A stretch of 24,517 bases of DNA from Parelusimicrobium sp031549165 (GTDB taxonomy: Bacteria > Elusimicrobiota > Elusimicrobia > Elusimicrobiales > Elusimicrobiaceae): contig JAVBQE010000077.1 in the NCBI GenBank assembly GCA_031549165.1, positions 1-24,517 of the forward strand. The letters run 5' to 3'. The position numbers and the translations under genes are program-made. The notes under the pieces were generated by a model, which saw only the letters and a program-made list of their open reading frames with translations, was not told the origin of the DNA and did not search any database. This document shows positions 14,909 through 22,448 of this stretch, one piece after another. The stretch's first letter is position 1, and each line of letters starts with the position of its first letter.

Positions 14909-16326
14909 TTCTTTATCGCCTCTTCAAATGCATGCGCTGCTTTAAAAATGTTTTCCTCTTTAAATACGTCTGCGTAAAATTGTAAGCCTATCGGCAGGCC
15001 GTCTTTGTCAAAGCCACAGTTGACGCTTATACCAGGCAAATCTGCCATATTGCCCGGGCAGGTGTAGAGGTCCGCTAAATAATTAACGAGCGGGTTGTTT
15101 GTATCCGCACCGATTTTGGTGGCCGTGGTGGGCGTGGTGGGCGTTAGAAGCACATCGCACTTTTTAAACGCCTCTTTAAAATCCGCCTCTATTTTTAGGC
15201 GCACCTGATGTGCTTTTAAAATGGTGGTTTCGTACCTGTCTTTACCCAAAACATAGTGGCCTATCATTATTCTTCTTTTAACTTCTTTGCCAAAGCCTTC
15301 GCCGCGCGTATGCGTGTAAGTTTCTTCTAAATTAGAGGCGTCCGCCGCAAAGCCGTAGCGTATGCCGTCAAAGCGCGACAGGTTTGAACTTGCCTCTGCC
15401 GACGTTAAAATGTAATAACACGGCGCGCTGTACTGCGCGTAAGGAAGAGAAACGCTTACTGTTTCTGCGCCTAAACTTTTTAAAACTTCCACGCTTTTGT
15501 CAAAAGCGTTTTTGATTTCAGCGTCTAAATTATTAAAAAAATTCTCCGGTATTCCTACTTTCAAACCCTTTAAATCTTTAGTTAGATGCGCCGTATATTT
15601 AGGCACTTCCAAATTAGAAAGCGTGCTGTCCTTCCCGTCCGCTCCGGCTAAAACTTCAAGCATTAAGGCCGCGTCGTAGACGTTAGAAGTAAGCGGGCCC
15701 ACCTGGTCCGCGCTGGAAGCAAATGCCGTTATGCCGCTGCGTGAAACTCTGCCGTACGTAGGCTTTAAGCCGACAATGCCGCAAAACGCAGCCGGCTGGC
15801 GGATGGCGCCGCCTGTGTCCGAGCCTAAAGCCGCAGGCACAAAACCCGCCGCCACTGCCGCGGCACTCGCGCCGCTGGAACCGCCGGGCACGCGCGTAGA
15901 ATCAAGCGGGTTTTTACACGGGCCGTAAAAAGAGTTTTGGTTAGTGGAACCCATGGCAAACTCGTCCATATTAAGACGGCCGATAATGATTGCGTCCTCG
16001 TTAATCAGCCTTTCAATAACAGTGGCTGTGTAGGGCGCTCTGTGGCCTTGGAGCATTTTACTTGCGTTGGTACAGAGGTGCCCTTTGTACATCATATTAT
16101 CTTTAATACCGACGGGCACTCCCGCCAGACGGCCTAAAGGTTTACCCGCGGCCTTTTTAGCGTCTATGGCCGCAGCCTGCGCCGCAGCGCTTTCTTCAAA
16201 CAGTTCTACAAATGCATTTATGGACGGGTTTTTATCTTTAATATTTTTAAGCGTGTCCTGCAAAAATGCGGCGGCAGTTATTTTTCCGTCTCTAATATTT
16301 TGGGCAATTTCGCGTGCTGTCATCAT
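14905..16326 (-). CDS. gatA: Asp-tRNA(Asn)/Glu-tRNA(Gln) amidotransferase subunit A, Ala in place of the nucleophile Ser
   Basis: GatA is the amidase subunit of the GatCAB complex, which converts Glu-tRNA(Gln) or Asp-tRNA(Asn) to the amide form. It releases ammonia from glutamine. The 473-aa product is collinear with other GatA proteins: GVPVGIKDN with the catalytic Lys75, PGGSSG with the cis-Ser (Ser150), and LNMDEFAMGS. The nucleophile motif, normally DTGGSIRQPA, reads DTGGAIRQPA. The codon at 15807-15805 is GCC (Ala174), one base from TCC (Ser). That change should abolish glutaminase activity if real. gatC is upstream with a 4-nt overlap, and two tandem ATGs (16326 and 16323) are possible starts. 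gatB is not in the window. Confidence 0.95.
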   Translation of the reverse strand: MMTAREIAQNIRDGKITAAAFLQDTLKNIKDKNPSINAFVELFEESAAAQAAAIDAKKAAGKPLGRLAGVPVGIKDNMMYKGHLCTNASKMLQGHRAPYTATVIERLINEDAIIIGRLNMDEFAMGSTNQNSFYGPCKNPLDSTRVPGGSSGASAAAVAAGFVPAALGSDTGGAIRQPAAFCGIVGLKPTYGRVSRSGITAFASSADQVGPLTSNVYDAALMLEVLAGADGKDSTLSNLEVPKYTAHLTKDLKGLKVGIPENFFNNLDAEIKNAFDKSVEVLKSLGAETVSVSLPYAQYSAPCYYILTSAEASSNLSRFDGIRYGFAADASNLEETYTHTRGEGFGKEVKRRIMIGHYVLGKDRYETTILKAHQVRLKIEADFKEAFKKCDVLLTPTTPTTATKIGADTNNPLVNYLADLYTCPGNMADLPGISVNCGFDKDGLPIGLQFYADVFKEENIFKAAHAFEEAIKK

Positions 16327-16595
16327 AAAACTTTTTTAACCTTTACCATATTATCTTCGCTTTCTTTAAAATCATTAATGAGGCCCTGCATGCTTTCAAA
16401 TAGTTTAACCTCATCGTTTCTAAGTAGCGGCGGCTTAGCGGAAGGCTGCAATGTTACGCCCGTGGTGTCCACTTCCTGCAATTTGTCTATCCAGGTAAAC
16501 ACGCCTTCAAGCTGGCTCTGCCAGTCCTTAAGGTCTTCATCTGTAAAGCTTAATTTTGCCGAAATTGCCAAATTTTTTATATCGCTAATATCCAT
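16323..16595 (-). CDS. gatC: Asp-tRNA(Asn)/Glu-tRNA(Gln) amidotransferase subunit C
   Basis: GatC is the small linker that stabilises the GatA-GatB interface. The 90-aa product has the family pattern: NLAISAKLSFTDEDLKDWQS, then a central helix GVFTWIDKLQEVDT and the segment GVTLQPSAKPPLLRNDEV. It ends TTATGATGA, so its TGA overlaps the gatA start. There is no recognisable SD. The minus-strand sequence TAGAAT lies exactly 6 nt before the ATG, which would make the transcript leaderless. A terminator of the upstream lipoprotein gene lies just before this promoter. Confidence 0.93.
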   Translation of the reverse strand: MDISDIKNLAISAKLSFTDEDLKDWQSQLEGVFTWIDKLQEVDTTGVTLQPSAKPPLLRNDEVKLFESMQGLINDFKESEDNMVKVKKVL

Positions 16596-16619
16596 AGTTA
16601 TATTCTATAAAATAATAAA

Positions 16620-16650
16620 GGCGGAAAAACAGAAAAGCTGTTTTTCCGCC
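16620..16650 (-). terminator. Intrinsic terminator of the lipoprotein gene
   Basis: GGCGGAAAAACAG (16620-16632) pairs with CTGTTTTTCCGCC (16638-16650). On the minus strand the hairpin is followed by TTTATTATTTT. It separates the DUF4846/lipoprotein unit from gatC. Confidence 0.85.
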
Positions 16651-16666
16651 GTAAGCAGATTTATTT

Positions 16667-17119
16667 TTATTTAATTTCTACATTGTAAGTTCTAATCTGC
16701 AAAGCGGGAATATTTTTTTCCCACGGGCGCAGATATTCAAAACGCAGTGTTTGCGCTCCTTTATCATTGATATCAAATATAAACTTCTGCACGCCGGGCG
16801 CGCCTGCGCGCTGCGGGTCATTTACGGTGTTTACCACTATCATATTTTTAAGGCTTATGCGCTTAAGGTCTTTGCTGTTGGCAAGCGTCCAGGAATAGCC
16901 GGTGGTGGGGTTTGAATCAATGCTGATTTCAAACGTCTTATCAGCGGCGTTTACAGACATATCCGTAATAACCATAGGTATCTCAACAGGTATGATTACG
17001 GAAGAAGACGGCTGCGGCGCAGCCACCTGTGGTTCTACAGGTAAAGGCTCCGAGGATTTAGAAGAACAAGCCGCCATAAAGACTACCCCCACAACCAATA
17101 ACATAACATTTTTTTTCAT
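16667..17119 (-). CDS. Chagasin-like (peptidase inhibitor I42) lipoprotein
   Basis: The product is 150 aa. It starts with a lipoprotein signal: MKK, a hydrophobic stretch and VVFMAAC, with Cys18 as the lipidation site. A Pro/Ser-rich linker runs to about residue 48. The C-terminal domain carries the three loops that define chagasin-type inhibitors of papain-family cysteine peptidases: NPTTGYSW (70-77), a Gly-containing loop near GAPGVQ (106-111), and RPW (131-133) within LRFEYLRPWEK. The family inserts these loops into the peptidase active site. It starts 1 nt after the upstream gene's stop, with a perfect AGGAGG inside that gene's last codons. It is therefore coupled to the DUF4846 gene. A periplasmic location, tethered to a membrane, is inferred. 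Target unknown. Confidence 0.8.
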   Translation of the reverse strand: MKKNVMLLVVGVVFMAACSSKSSEPLPVEPQVAAPQPSSSVIIPVEIPMVITDMSVNAADKTFEISIDSNPTTGYSWTLANSKDLKRISLKNMIVVNTVNDPQRAGAPGVQKFIFDINDKGAQTLRFEYLRPWEKNIPALQIRTYNVEIK

Positions 17120-17120
17120 T

Positions 17121-17882
17121 TTAAAACCTCCTTAAATCTTTAGTTTTAAACGTCCACTCCGGCGTTTTTATTGTGCCTTCTTTAAGTTCATACCATGGGC
17201 TTAAGTTTTTGTCCATAGGGTTTAAAAGCACCTGCGTTTCCTGCGCGGGCATATAGCTCTGCGCCAGCATATAAACCTTTTTTCCCTCAGCATTTTCTGC
17301 CATGTCTACCACTATCACCGCATGGCCGTACGGGCGACCCTTTTGGATGAGGACATCTCCTATTTGCATGCTATCAAACTTTACGGCTTTTAGCTCATTA
17401 TATAAAGACGTAGTGTTAGCGTAGGCGAAAATATAGTCCATGTATTTGAGGAATTTAGCGTAGGAGTAATCCTCTTTGGCATAGTCCTTATAATACCTGG
17501 GTTTGCCGTCGGACACGAAGTTAAAATTAATTTCATTATACTTTTTTTGGCTAAACAAATATTCGCCTCTAAGGCGCATAACAGCGTCTGCGCACTGCTG
17601 TAGATCTCTGGGCGAAATATCCATGTCCACCACTGCTGCGTAAATATTATGATTAGCCTTAAATGAACCGTCATAATATTTGACAAGCGTACCAAAAGGC
17701 TTTAAAGGAAGCGTGCGCAGATATGTGCCGTATGAACCTTCCGCCTCCTCTGTGCGGGTATAACCAGCAGGCGGTAAAAAGCGGGTTGTTATGGTAGTGC
17801 CTTCAGGGGAAGCAAACTCCAGCTCGGCTTTAGCGCATGCTAAACAAGTAATAAGTATCAGAAAAATAAAAATGTTTTTCAT
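17121..17882 (-). CDS. Secreted DUF4846-type protein
   Basis: The 253-aa product has an N-terminal signal peptide (MKNIFIFLILITCLACAKA), probably cut near residue 19; a lipobox around Cys16 is poor. The rest matches the pattern I know from DUF4846 proteins, common in Bacteroidetes. Key blocks are LPPAGYTR (36-43), YLRTLPLKP (54-62), a central DLQQCADAVMRLRGEYL (93-109), GDVLIQ...GHAVIVVD (175-193), LAQSYMPAQ and a terminal SPWYEL...TPEW. The arrangement of Cys97, His187 and the GD...GHAVIV strand resembles NlpC/P60-like cysteine hydrolases, but that fold is my inference. The next gene encodes a chagasin-like inhibitor. No SD is visible, and TATAAA lies 7 nt before the ATG. Confidence 0.75.
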   Translation of the reverse strand: MKNIFIFLILITCLACAKAELEFASPEGTTITTRFLPPAGYTRTEEAEGSYGTYLRTLPLKPFGTLVKYYDGSFKANHNIYAAVVDMDISPRDLQQCADAVMRLRGEYLFSQKKYNEINFNFVSDGKPRYYKDYAKEDYSYAKFLKYMDYIFAYANTTSLYNELKAVKFDSMQIGDVLIQKGRPYGHAVIVVDMAENAEGKKVYMLAQSYMPAQETQVLLNPMDKNLSPWYELKEGTIKTPEWTFKTKDLRRF

Positions 17883-17938
17883 ACTTTATTTTATATAATT
17901 TTAAGTGATGTATATTCCGGCAGTACGGAGAACGCTTA
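17883..17938. promoter_or_regulatory. Divergent promoter region
   Basis: An AT-rich core (17888-17900) contains TATAAT (17894-17899) on the plus strand for the peptide transporter and TATAAA (17895-17890) on the minus strand for the DUF4846 gene. The minus-strand box is 7 nt from its ATG, which suggests a leaderless transcript. The plus-strand gene has a leader of about 33 nt with a GGAG site (17927-17930). No strong -35 was seen on either strand. Confidence 0.45.
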
Positions 17939-19270
17939 ATGCAAGACGCCATGACAGTTAAAGAAAAGCAACCCGCAGGCCTGTACCTGTTGTTCGCGAC
18001 AGAAATGTGGGAACGCTTTAGTTATTATGCAATGAGAGGCCTTTTCGTCCTCTACCTAACACAAGCCTTAGGGTTTGCCTCAGACAAAGCTTCCAACCTT
18101 TACGGCACGATGACCAGCCTTATTTACCTCTCCCCCATCCTCGGCGGTTTTATAGCGGATAAATACTGGGGCCAGAGAAAGGCCATTATTGTCGGCGCAT
18201 TTTTTATCATCGCAGGCCAGTTTGTAATGGGCTTGCACGGCGTGTCTTTTATGTACACTGCAATGGGCCTTTTGGTTATCGGCAACGGTTTGTTTAAGCC
18301 GAATATTTCCACCATCGTAGGCACGCTTTACGAAAAGAACGATACCAGAAGAGACGCTGGCTTTACCATCTTCTACATGGGTATAAACTTAGGCGCATTT
18401 CTCTGTAACCTTATCGCCGGTACTTTGGGCGAAAAAGTGGGCTGGAGATGGGGCTTTTGGACGGCGGGAATAGGCATGATTATCGGCCTTATTATTTTCA
18501 TCTGGGGCAAGGATAAATTTATTGCAGGTAAAGGCTTAGCGCCGGAAAAGAATAAAGAAATTAAAGCCGAAATTAAAGAAGAAGTAAAGAAAACCGGCAG
18601 CGATAAACTTACTAAAGACGAATGGCAGCGCGTGGCTGTTATATTCATCTTAGCGTTCTTCTCCATATTCTTCTGGACGGCGTTTGAACAGGCGGGCGCG
18701 GCGCTCAACCTGTTTGCTTACCAGTATACGGACAGAGTTATCAACTTTTTCGGACATACATGGGAAATGCCTGCCACATGGTTCCAGTCTTTTAACGCTA
18801 TGTTTATTATTATGTTTGCGCCGGTGTTTTCCAAAATGTGGATCTCGCTTGCTAAAAAAGGCAAAGAGCCTTCCACCCCGGCCAAATTTATGGTGGCTTT
18901 ATGGCTGCTCGCCGTAGGCTTTGGCATAATGGTGCTGGGCGCCATGGCTATGGGCCCCGGCATCAAGATAGGCATGTATTATTTAGCGCTTACCTATTTA
19001 TTCCACACATTCGGTGAGCTGTGCTTGTCGCCTGTGGGTTTATCCATGGTAACAAAACTCGCGCCTGCAAAGTTTGTATCTCTATTAATGGGCGTATGGT
19101 TTTTAGCTAACGCGGCGGCAAATAAGCTGGCCGGCACATATTCCAGCCTGTTCGGTAAAATAGACAATGTGCAGTTTTTCTTATGGTTAGTGATAGCGCC
19201 TTTAGCGGCGTCTTTTGTACTGATGGCGCTAATTAAACCTTTAAAGAAATGGATGCACGGTATTAAATAA
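17939..19270 (+). CDS. POT-family (PTR2) proton-dependent oligopeptide transporter
   Basis: It imports di- and tripeptides with protons across the inner membrane. The 443-aa product is an MFS-fold protein of about 12 to 14 membrane segments and slightly shorter than the usual 480-500. The POT signature ExxERFxYY is seen as EMWERFSYY (about residues 22-30), followed by RGLFVLYL. The POT block LSPILGGFIADKYWGQRK and the GINLGAFLCNLIAGTLGE segment are also present. A charged loop around residues 200-225 separates the two halves. The first ATG fits an SD (GGAG, 8 nt away) better than the inner ATG at codon 5. It has its own terminator and suggests peptide-based nutrition. Confidence 0.93.
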   Translation: MQDAMTVKEKQPAGLYLLFATEMWERFSYYAMRGLFVLYLTQALGFASDKASNLYGTMTSLIYLSPILGGFIADKYWGQRKAIIVGAFFIIAGQFVMGLHGVSFMYTAMGLLVIGNGLFKPNISTIVGTLYEKNDTRRDAGFTIFYMGINLGAFLCNLIAGTLGEKVGWRWGFWTAGIGMIIGLIIFIWGKDKFIAGKGLAPEKNKEIKAEIKEEVKKTGSDKLTKDEWQRVAVIFILAFFSIFFWTAFEQAGAALNLFAYQYTDRVINFFGHTWEMPATWFQSFNAMFIIMFAPVFSKMWISLAKKGKEPSTPAKFMVALWLLAVGFGIMVLGAMAMGPGIKIGMYYLALTYLFHTFGELCLSPVGLSMVTKLAPAKFVSLLMGVWFLANAAANKLAGTYSSLFGKIDNVQFFLWLVIAPLAASFVLMALIKPLKKWMHGIK

Positions 19271-19281
19271 GTTTAGTTTTT

Positions 19282-19312
19282 AAAAAGCCCCCGCCCAAAG
19301 CGGGGGCTTTTT
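19282..19312 (+). terminator. Intrinsic terminator of the peptide transporter gene
   Basis: AAAAAGCCCCCGC (19282-19294) pairs with GCGGGGGCTTTTT (19300-19312) around CCAAA and ends in a T-run. It is nearly symmetric, so it could act in both directions. Confidence 0.9.
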
Positions 19313-19315
19313 AAT

Positions 19316-19330
19316 TGATACAATATATCT
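19316..19330 (+). promoter_or_regulatory. Extended -10 promoter, apparently leaderless
   Basis: TGATACAAT (19316-19324) matches an extended -10 (TGnTACAAT). The -10 hexamer ends exactly 6 nt before the ATG at 19331, so transcription should start at or next to the start codon. No SD is present between the terminator and the ATG. Confidence 0.5.
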
Positions 19331-20200
19331 ATGTCTCCTTATATTTACGCTTTGTGCGGGTTCTTTTGTTTCGGGCTGGGCTCTCAGTTTTTTACTAAGT
19401 TCTCCAGGCGTATTTCGCCTATTTGGATAAACTGTTTTAAAGGCGCTTTTGCCTGTTTTTGCTTTTTAGTCACGGTGGTTGTAACGGGCGGCTTTCACGC
19501 GGTTAATATGGCACATGCGCTTATTTTTGCAGCGTCCGGCTTTGTAGGTTTAGGCATAGGGGACTTCTTTTTAATGAAAGCTTTTAAAGAAATGGGCCCG
19601 GGCAGAGTGATGATAATTTTTGCCATACAGCCCATGATAACGGGCCTTTTAAGTTTTTTAATTTTCGGGCAGAAAATAGACGGCGTAAAGTTTGTAAGCA
19701 TAGCATTATTTATAAGCTGTATTTTTATTTTCTCTTTTGAGTCTTACAAAAAAAACGGCCACTGGGCATTGCTGGCGACAACGATAGCTCTCTCAGGCGT
19801 TGTGCTGGACTCCTGCGGCGTTATACTTACCCGCTACGCCTTCAACCTGTCTTCACTTCGCCCGGTGGAGGGCAACTTTTACCGCTCGCTGGGCGCCGTG
19901 GCGGCGTTTATTTTAGTGTGCAATATTGTTAAGGTGGACTTTTTTAAAACGCTTAAAAATTTAAAGAAAAAAGTTACAATAGAAATATTAATAGGCTCCT
20001 TTATCGGCGCATATTTATCTTTAATGTTTTACTTAGCGGCCATACAGAGCGGCCATTTGGCCAGCCTGTCCGCCATGAGCATAGTGGGCGTATTATTTGC
20101 CGCAGGCTTTGAATGTTTGTTTGAAAAAAAGTGGCCCAGCAAATATTTAGTAGCCGCATTTATACTATTTAGCATAGGAATGTTTTTGTTGTTAAAATAG
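19331..20200 (+). CDS. EamA/DMT-superfamily permease
   Basis: A 289-aa integral membrane protein with about ten hydrophobic segments arranged as two EamA-like repeats (roughly 1-135 and 145-289). Typical features include the GSQFF/ISPIWINCFKGAFA opening, GIGDFFLMKAFKEMGPGRV and a repeat-2 SLSAMSIVGVLFAAGFECLF. Family members export or import small metabolites, amino acids or sugars. The substrate is not predictable. The gene appears to be transcribed alone from a leaderless promoter. A long AT-rich hairpin follows the stop. Confidence 0.85.
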   Translation: MSPYIYALCGFFCFGLGSQFFTKFSRRISPIWINCFKGAFACFCFLVTVVVTGGFHAVNMAHALIFAASGFVGLGIGDFFLMKAFKEMGPGRVMIIFAIQPMITGLLSFLIFGQKIDGVKFVSIALFISCIFIFSFESYKKNGHWALLATTIALSGVVLDSCGVILTRYAFNLSSLRPVEGNFYRSLGAVAAFILVCNIVKVDFFKTLKNLKKKVTIEILIGSFIGAYLSLMFYLAAIQSGHLASLSAMSIVGVLFAAGFECLFEKKWPSKYLVAAFILFSIGMFLLLK

Positions 20201-20217
20201 TCAGGATAAAACGCAGG

Positions 20218-20305
20218 AAATTTGTATTTATTTTAATTTTCTTACGATGACATTCAAGTAGCGGAGCTACGGTGAGGAGTAAAAAATTAAAATAAATACA
20301 AATTT
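20218..20305. repeat. Long AT-rich inverted repeat with GC-rich tip
   Basis: The 23-nt arm at 20218-20240 (starting AAATTTGTATTTATTTTAA) is a perfect inverted repeat of 20283-20305. The 42-nt interior carries its own GTAGC-GGA-GCTAC hairpin (20258-20270). It starts 18 nt after the permease stop. The perfect arms suggest a young mobile palindrome or selection on structure. It may also terminate or stabilise the permease transcript. No terminal direct repeats or transposase were seen. Confidence 0.6.
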
Positions 20306-20444
20306 ACAAGGCTTTTCCGGACTACCGCCGGCAAGGCCCGCAGGGCCTGCCAAATGGCGAAACGCGAAGCGAAGTGCACACAAATAAGTGTGCGCAACCA
20401 TAAAGTTTACATCTTGCGCGCCGTACCCGCGCAATAGAGGAACA
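20306..20444 (+). promoter_or_regulatory. Structured leader region of the ispH fusion gene
   Basis: Three short hairpins follow in order: GGCCC-GCA-GGGCC (about 20334-20346), GCACAC-AAATAA-GTGTGC (about 20375-20392) and TTGCGCG/CGCGCAA (20414-20434). The last ends 2 nt before the AGAGGA ribosome binding site. This position suits translational control. I could not match it to a known riboswitch and see no clear promoter. Confidence 0.35.
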
Positions 20445-22106
20445 ATGAACAAAGATAATGGTGTTACCGTCGCCAAAAGCGCAGGCTTTTGCCCTGGCGT
20501 TAAAAAGGCTATAGATAAGGTGCTGGCGCTGGAAGCGTCCGGCAAGAAGCCCATTTATACTTTAGGCCCGCTGATACACAATAAACAAGTTACAGACACC
20601 TTAGAAGCAAAAGGCATAACCTCTATAGAAAATTTATCTGAAGTAAAAGATAAAAACGCAGTACTCGTTATCCGCGCGCACGGTGTAACCCCGCAGTTCC
20701 AGCGCGAAATAGAAGACACCAAAATGGAAGTGTGCGACGCCACCTGCCCGCTTGTAAAACACGTGCACAATATCATAAAAAAATACGCGGAGCAGGACTA
20801 TAACACTGTAATCGTGGGAGACGCAGGGCACGCGGAAGTTATCGGCCTTTTAGGCTACGCCAAAAAAGGCTACGTAGTGGCAAACATTGAAGAAGCAAAA
20901 AAATTACCCCGCTTTGACAAAGTAAACATCGTTTCTCAAACCACACAAAAAGAAAGCGTGTTTTTAGAAATAGCAGAAGTAATAAAACAAAATTCAGACG
21001 AAGCCATAATTTCCAACACTATCTGCGAGCCCACACGCCTTCGCCAGAGCGAGACCATAGACATGGCTAAAAACGCAGACCTGGTGATAGTCGTCGGTGG
21101 CAAGCACAGCGCAAACACTGCGCGCCTTGCACTTCTCTGCTCAAGCCTGGCTAAGCGCACCATACATATTGAAAGCGAAGCGGAACTTGCCGGAGAAGAC
21201 CTGCTAAGCCCAAAAACAATTTTTATTACAGCCGGCGCCTCCACGCCTAACTGGGTGATAGACAAGGTGTCTGTCTATGTTAAAAATGCGCGGCGCACAG
21301 TGCGCTCGGCCGTGCTAAATAAGTTTGAAGAAGCGTGGAAGTGGTTTGTAGAAAGCTCGCTCTACACCGCCTTCGGCGCGCTGGCACTGACGTATGTAAG
21401 CATGCGGCTGCAGGGCGTTAGTTTGGACTATAAGCTGCTGGCATTATCCTGGACATTTGTCTTAAGCCTTACGCTTATCAACAGAAACAGAAAAGATATT
21501 TTCAAAAGCGGCCTTGCCGCGCTTTTTGCACTCGGCTTTGCGCTTGCCTTAAACTTGCAGATATTTTTGATAACAGCTTTGTTCCTGGGCGTGGGCATAG
21601 TGTATGCGTTTAGAGATTCTTTGCGTTTTCAAAAATTTACTACGCTGCCAGGCACTAAAGATATCGTTACTGCGCTGGGCTGGGGTTTTGTGTGCGCATA
21701 TGTGCCGGCGTACAGCCAGGGCATTTTGTTTAGCAAGGCAAATTTGCTTGCCGTTTTTTACGCGGTAATGTTAGTTTTCGCTCGCTCTGTAATGCTTAGC
21801 GTGGGCGCGGCGCAAAAAGATATAATGATTAGTAAAGAAAGCTTTTACAAAGCCTTCGGCCCGGCCAAAACGCGCATGGCGGTGTTTGCCATTATTCTGG
21901 TAATAACAGGCATTTTAATAATGCTGCTGGCGATGGGCTGGAAGATGCGCCTTACCGGCATGCTGCTTGCGGGCAACATTTATATAGCTGCCGTTGCGTC
22001 ATATATTTTTATAAAAAAGAAGGCCCAAAATATTTGGGAAGAAACTTTAATAGAAGGCCAGTTTTTCATGTTATGCGCGCTAAGCTATTTGTCTAAATTT
22101 TTGTAG
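20445..22106 (+). CDS. ispH: IspH fused to a UbiA-like membrane domain
   Basis: The N-terminal 285 residues are 4-hydroxy-3-methylbut-2-enyl diphosphate reductase, the last step of the MEP isoprenoid pathway. The iron-sulfur ligands are Cys16 (AGFCPGV), Cys101 (ATCPLV) and Cys194 (NTICEPT). Active-site His45, His79, His129 and Glu131 are all in place. Residues about 300-553 form a polytopic membrane domain absent from ordinary IspH (about 310 aa). Its pattern resembles UbiA-type prenyltransferases: LINRNRKD at 344-351, RFQKFTTLPGTKDIV at 394-408 and FARSVMLSVGAAQKDI at 445-460 with a later G472. The metal-binding NDxxD motifs are degenerate. The start was set at ATG 20445 by the AGAGGA site and family N-terminus; the frame is open to 20388. 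The fusion is seen; the prenyltransferase relationship is inference. Confidence 0.88.
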   Translation: MNKDNGVTVAKSAGFCPGVKKAIDKVLALEASGKKPIYTLGPLIHNKQVTDTLEAKGITSIENLSEVKDKNAVLVIRAHGVTPQFQREIEDTKMEVCDATCPLVKHVHNIIKKYAEQDYNTVIVGDAGHAEVIGLLGYAKKGYVVANIEEAKKLPRFDKVNIVSQTTQKESVFLEIAEVIKQNSDEAIISNTICEPTRLRQSETIDMAKNADLVIVVGGKHSANTARLALLCSSLAKRTIHIESEAELAGEDLLSPKTIFITAGASTPNWVIDKVSVYVKNARRTVRSAVLNKFEEAWKWFVESSLYTAFGALALTYVSMRLQGVSLDYKLLALSWTFVLSLTLINRNRKDIFKSGLAALFALGFALALNLQIFLITALFLGVGIVYAFRDSLRFQKFTTLPGTKDIVTALGWGFVCAYVPAYSQGILFSKANLLAVFYAVMLVFARSVMLSVGAAQKDIMISKESFYKAFGPAKTRMAVFAIILVITGILIMLLAMGWKMRLTGMLLAGNIYIAAVASYIFIKKKAQNIWEETLIEGQFFMLCALSYLSKFL

Positions 22107-22118
22107 TACGCTTTGGCC

Positions 22119-22448
22119 CGTTCGCAGCCCATTTATACTCGTCAAGCTCACAGATGTTTGGCAAAGGGCTGATAAGTTAAACGCTTTCTGTGTTTTTTCA
22201 AAATTAAGTACAGTTTCCGATTTAACATTTGACTGTAGTTTAATTGCAACAGAGGAGCGCTACGTCGCCCGCGGGACATACCTCACACGAAAGAGTGCTC
22301 GCCCCGCTAAGTCTCAAGCGCTTTAGATTTTGTTTAACGCAGCAGAGGTGTGTCCCAGCCTAAAAGCTGAAGCTACTCTCTACGCCGGGTCTGAAAAGAC
22401 CCTTTGCCAACGCCGCCGTGAGCTACGACGAGCGGCAGCCAGCGAACG
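22119..22448. ncRNA. Large structured region upstream of pfkA, candidate RNA
   Basis: A 369-nt non-coding spacer folds into a long nested structure. Pairings seen: CGTTCGC/GCGAACG (22119-22125 with 22442-22448), CTCGTC/GACGAG, AGCTCAC/GTGAGCT (22145-22151 with 22418-22424), and TTGGCAAAGGG/CCCTTTGCCAA (22158-22168 with 22400-22410). Inside are a 12-bp helix at 22273-22284 with 22345-22356 (one G-T pair), TACAGT/ACTGTA (22209-22237), and GGGTCT-GAAA-AGACCC (22387-22402). A possible pseudoknot pairs GTTAAAC (22176-22182) with GTTTAAC (22332-22338). I found no hallmark of tmRNA, RNase P RNA, SRP RNA or 6S RNA. The strand is undecided; the plus strand would make it a pfkA leader. Confidence 0.45.

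Noticed and set aside
22119..22448. tmRNA, RNase P RNA, SRP RNA or 6S RNA
   Set aside because: No T-arm with CCA end and tag frame, no RNase P core words, no SRP tetraloop motif, and too long with extra inner domains for 6S RNA.
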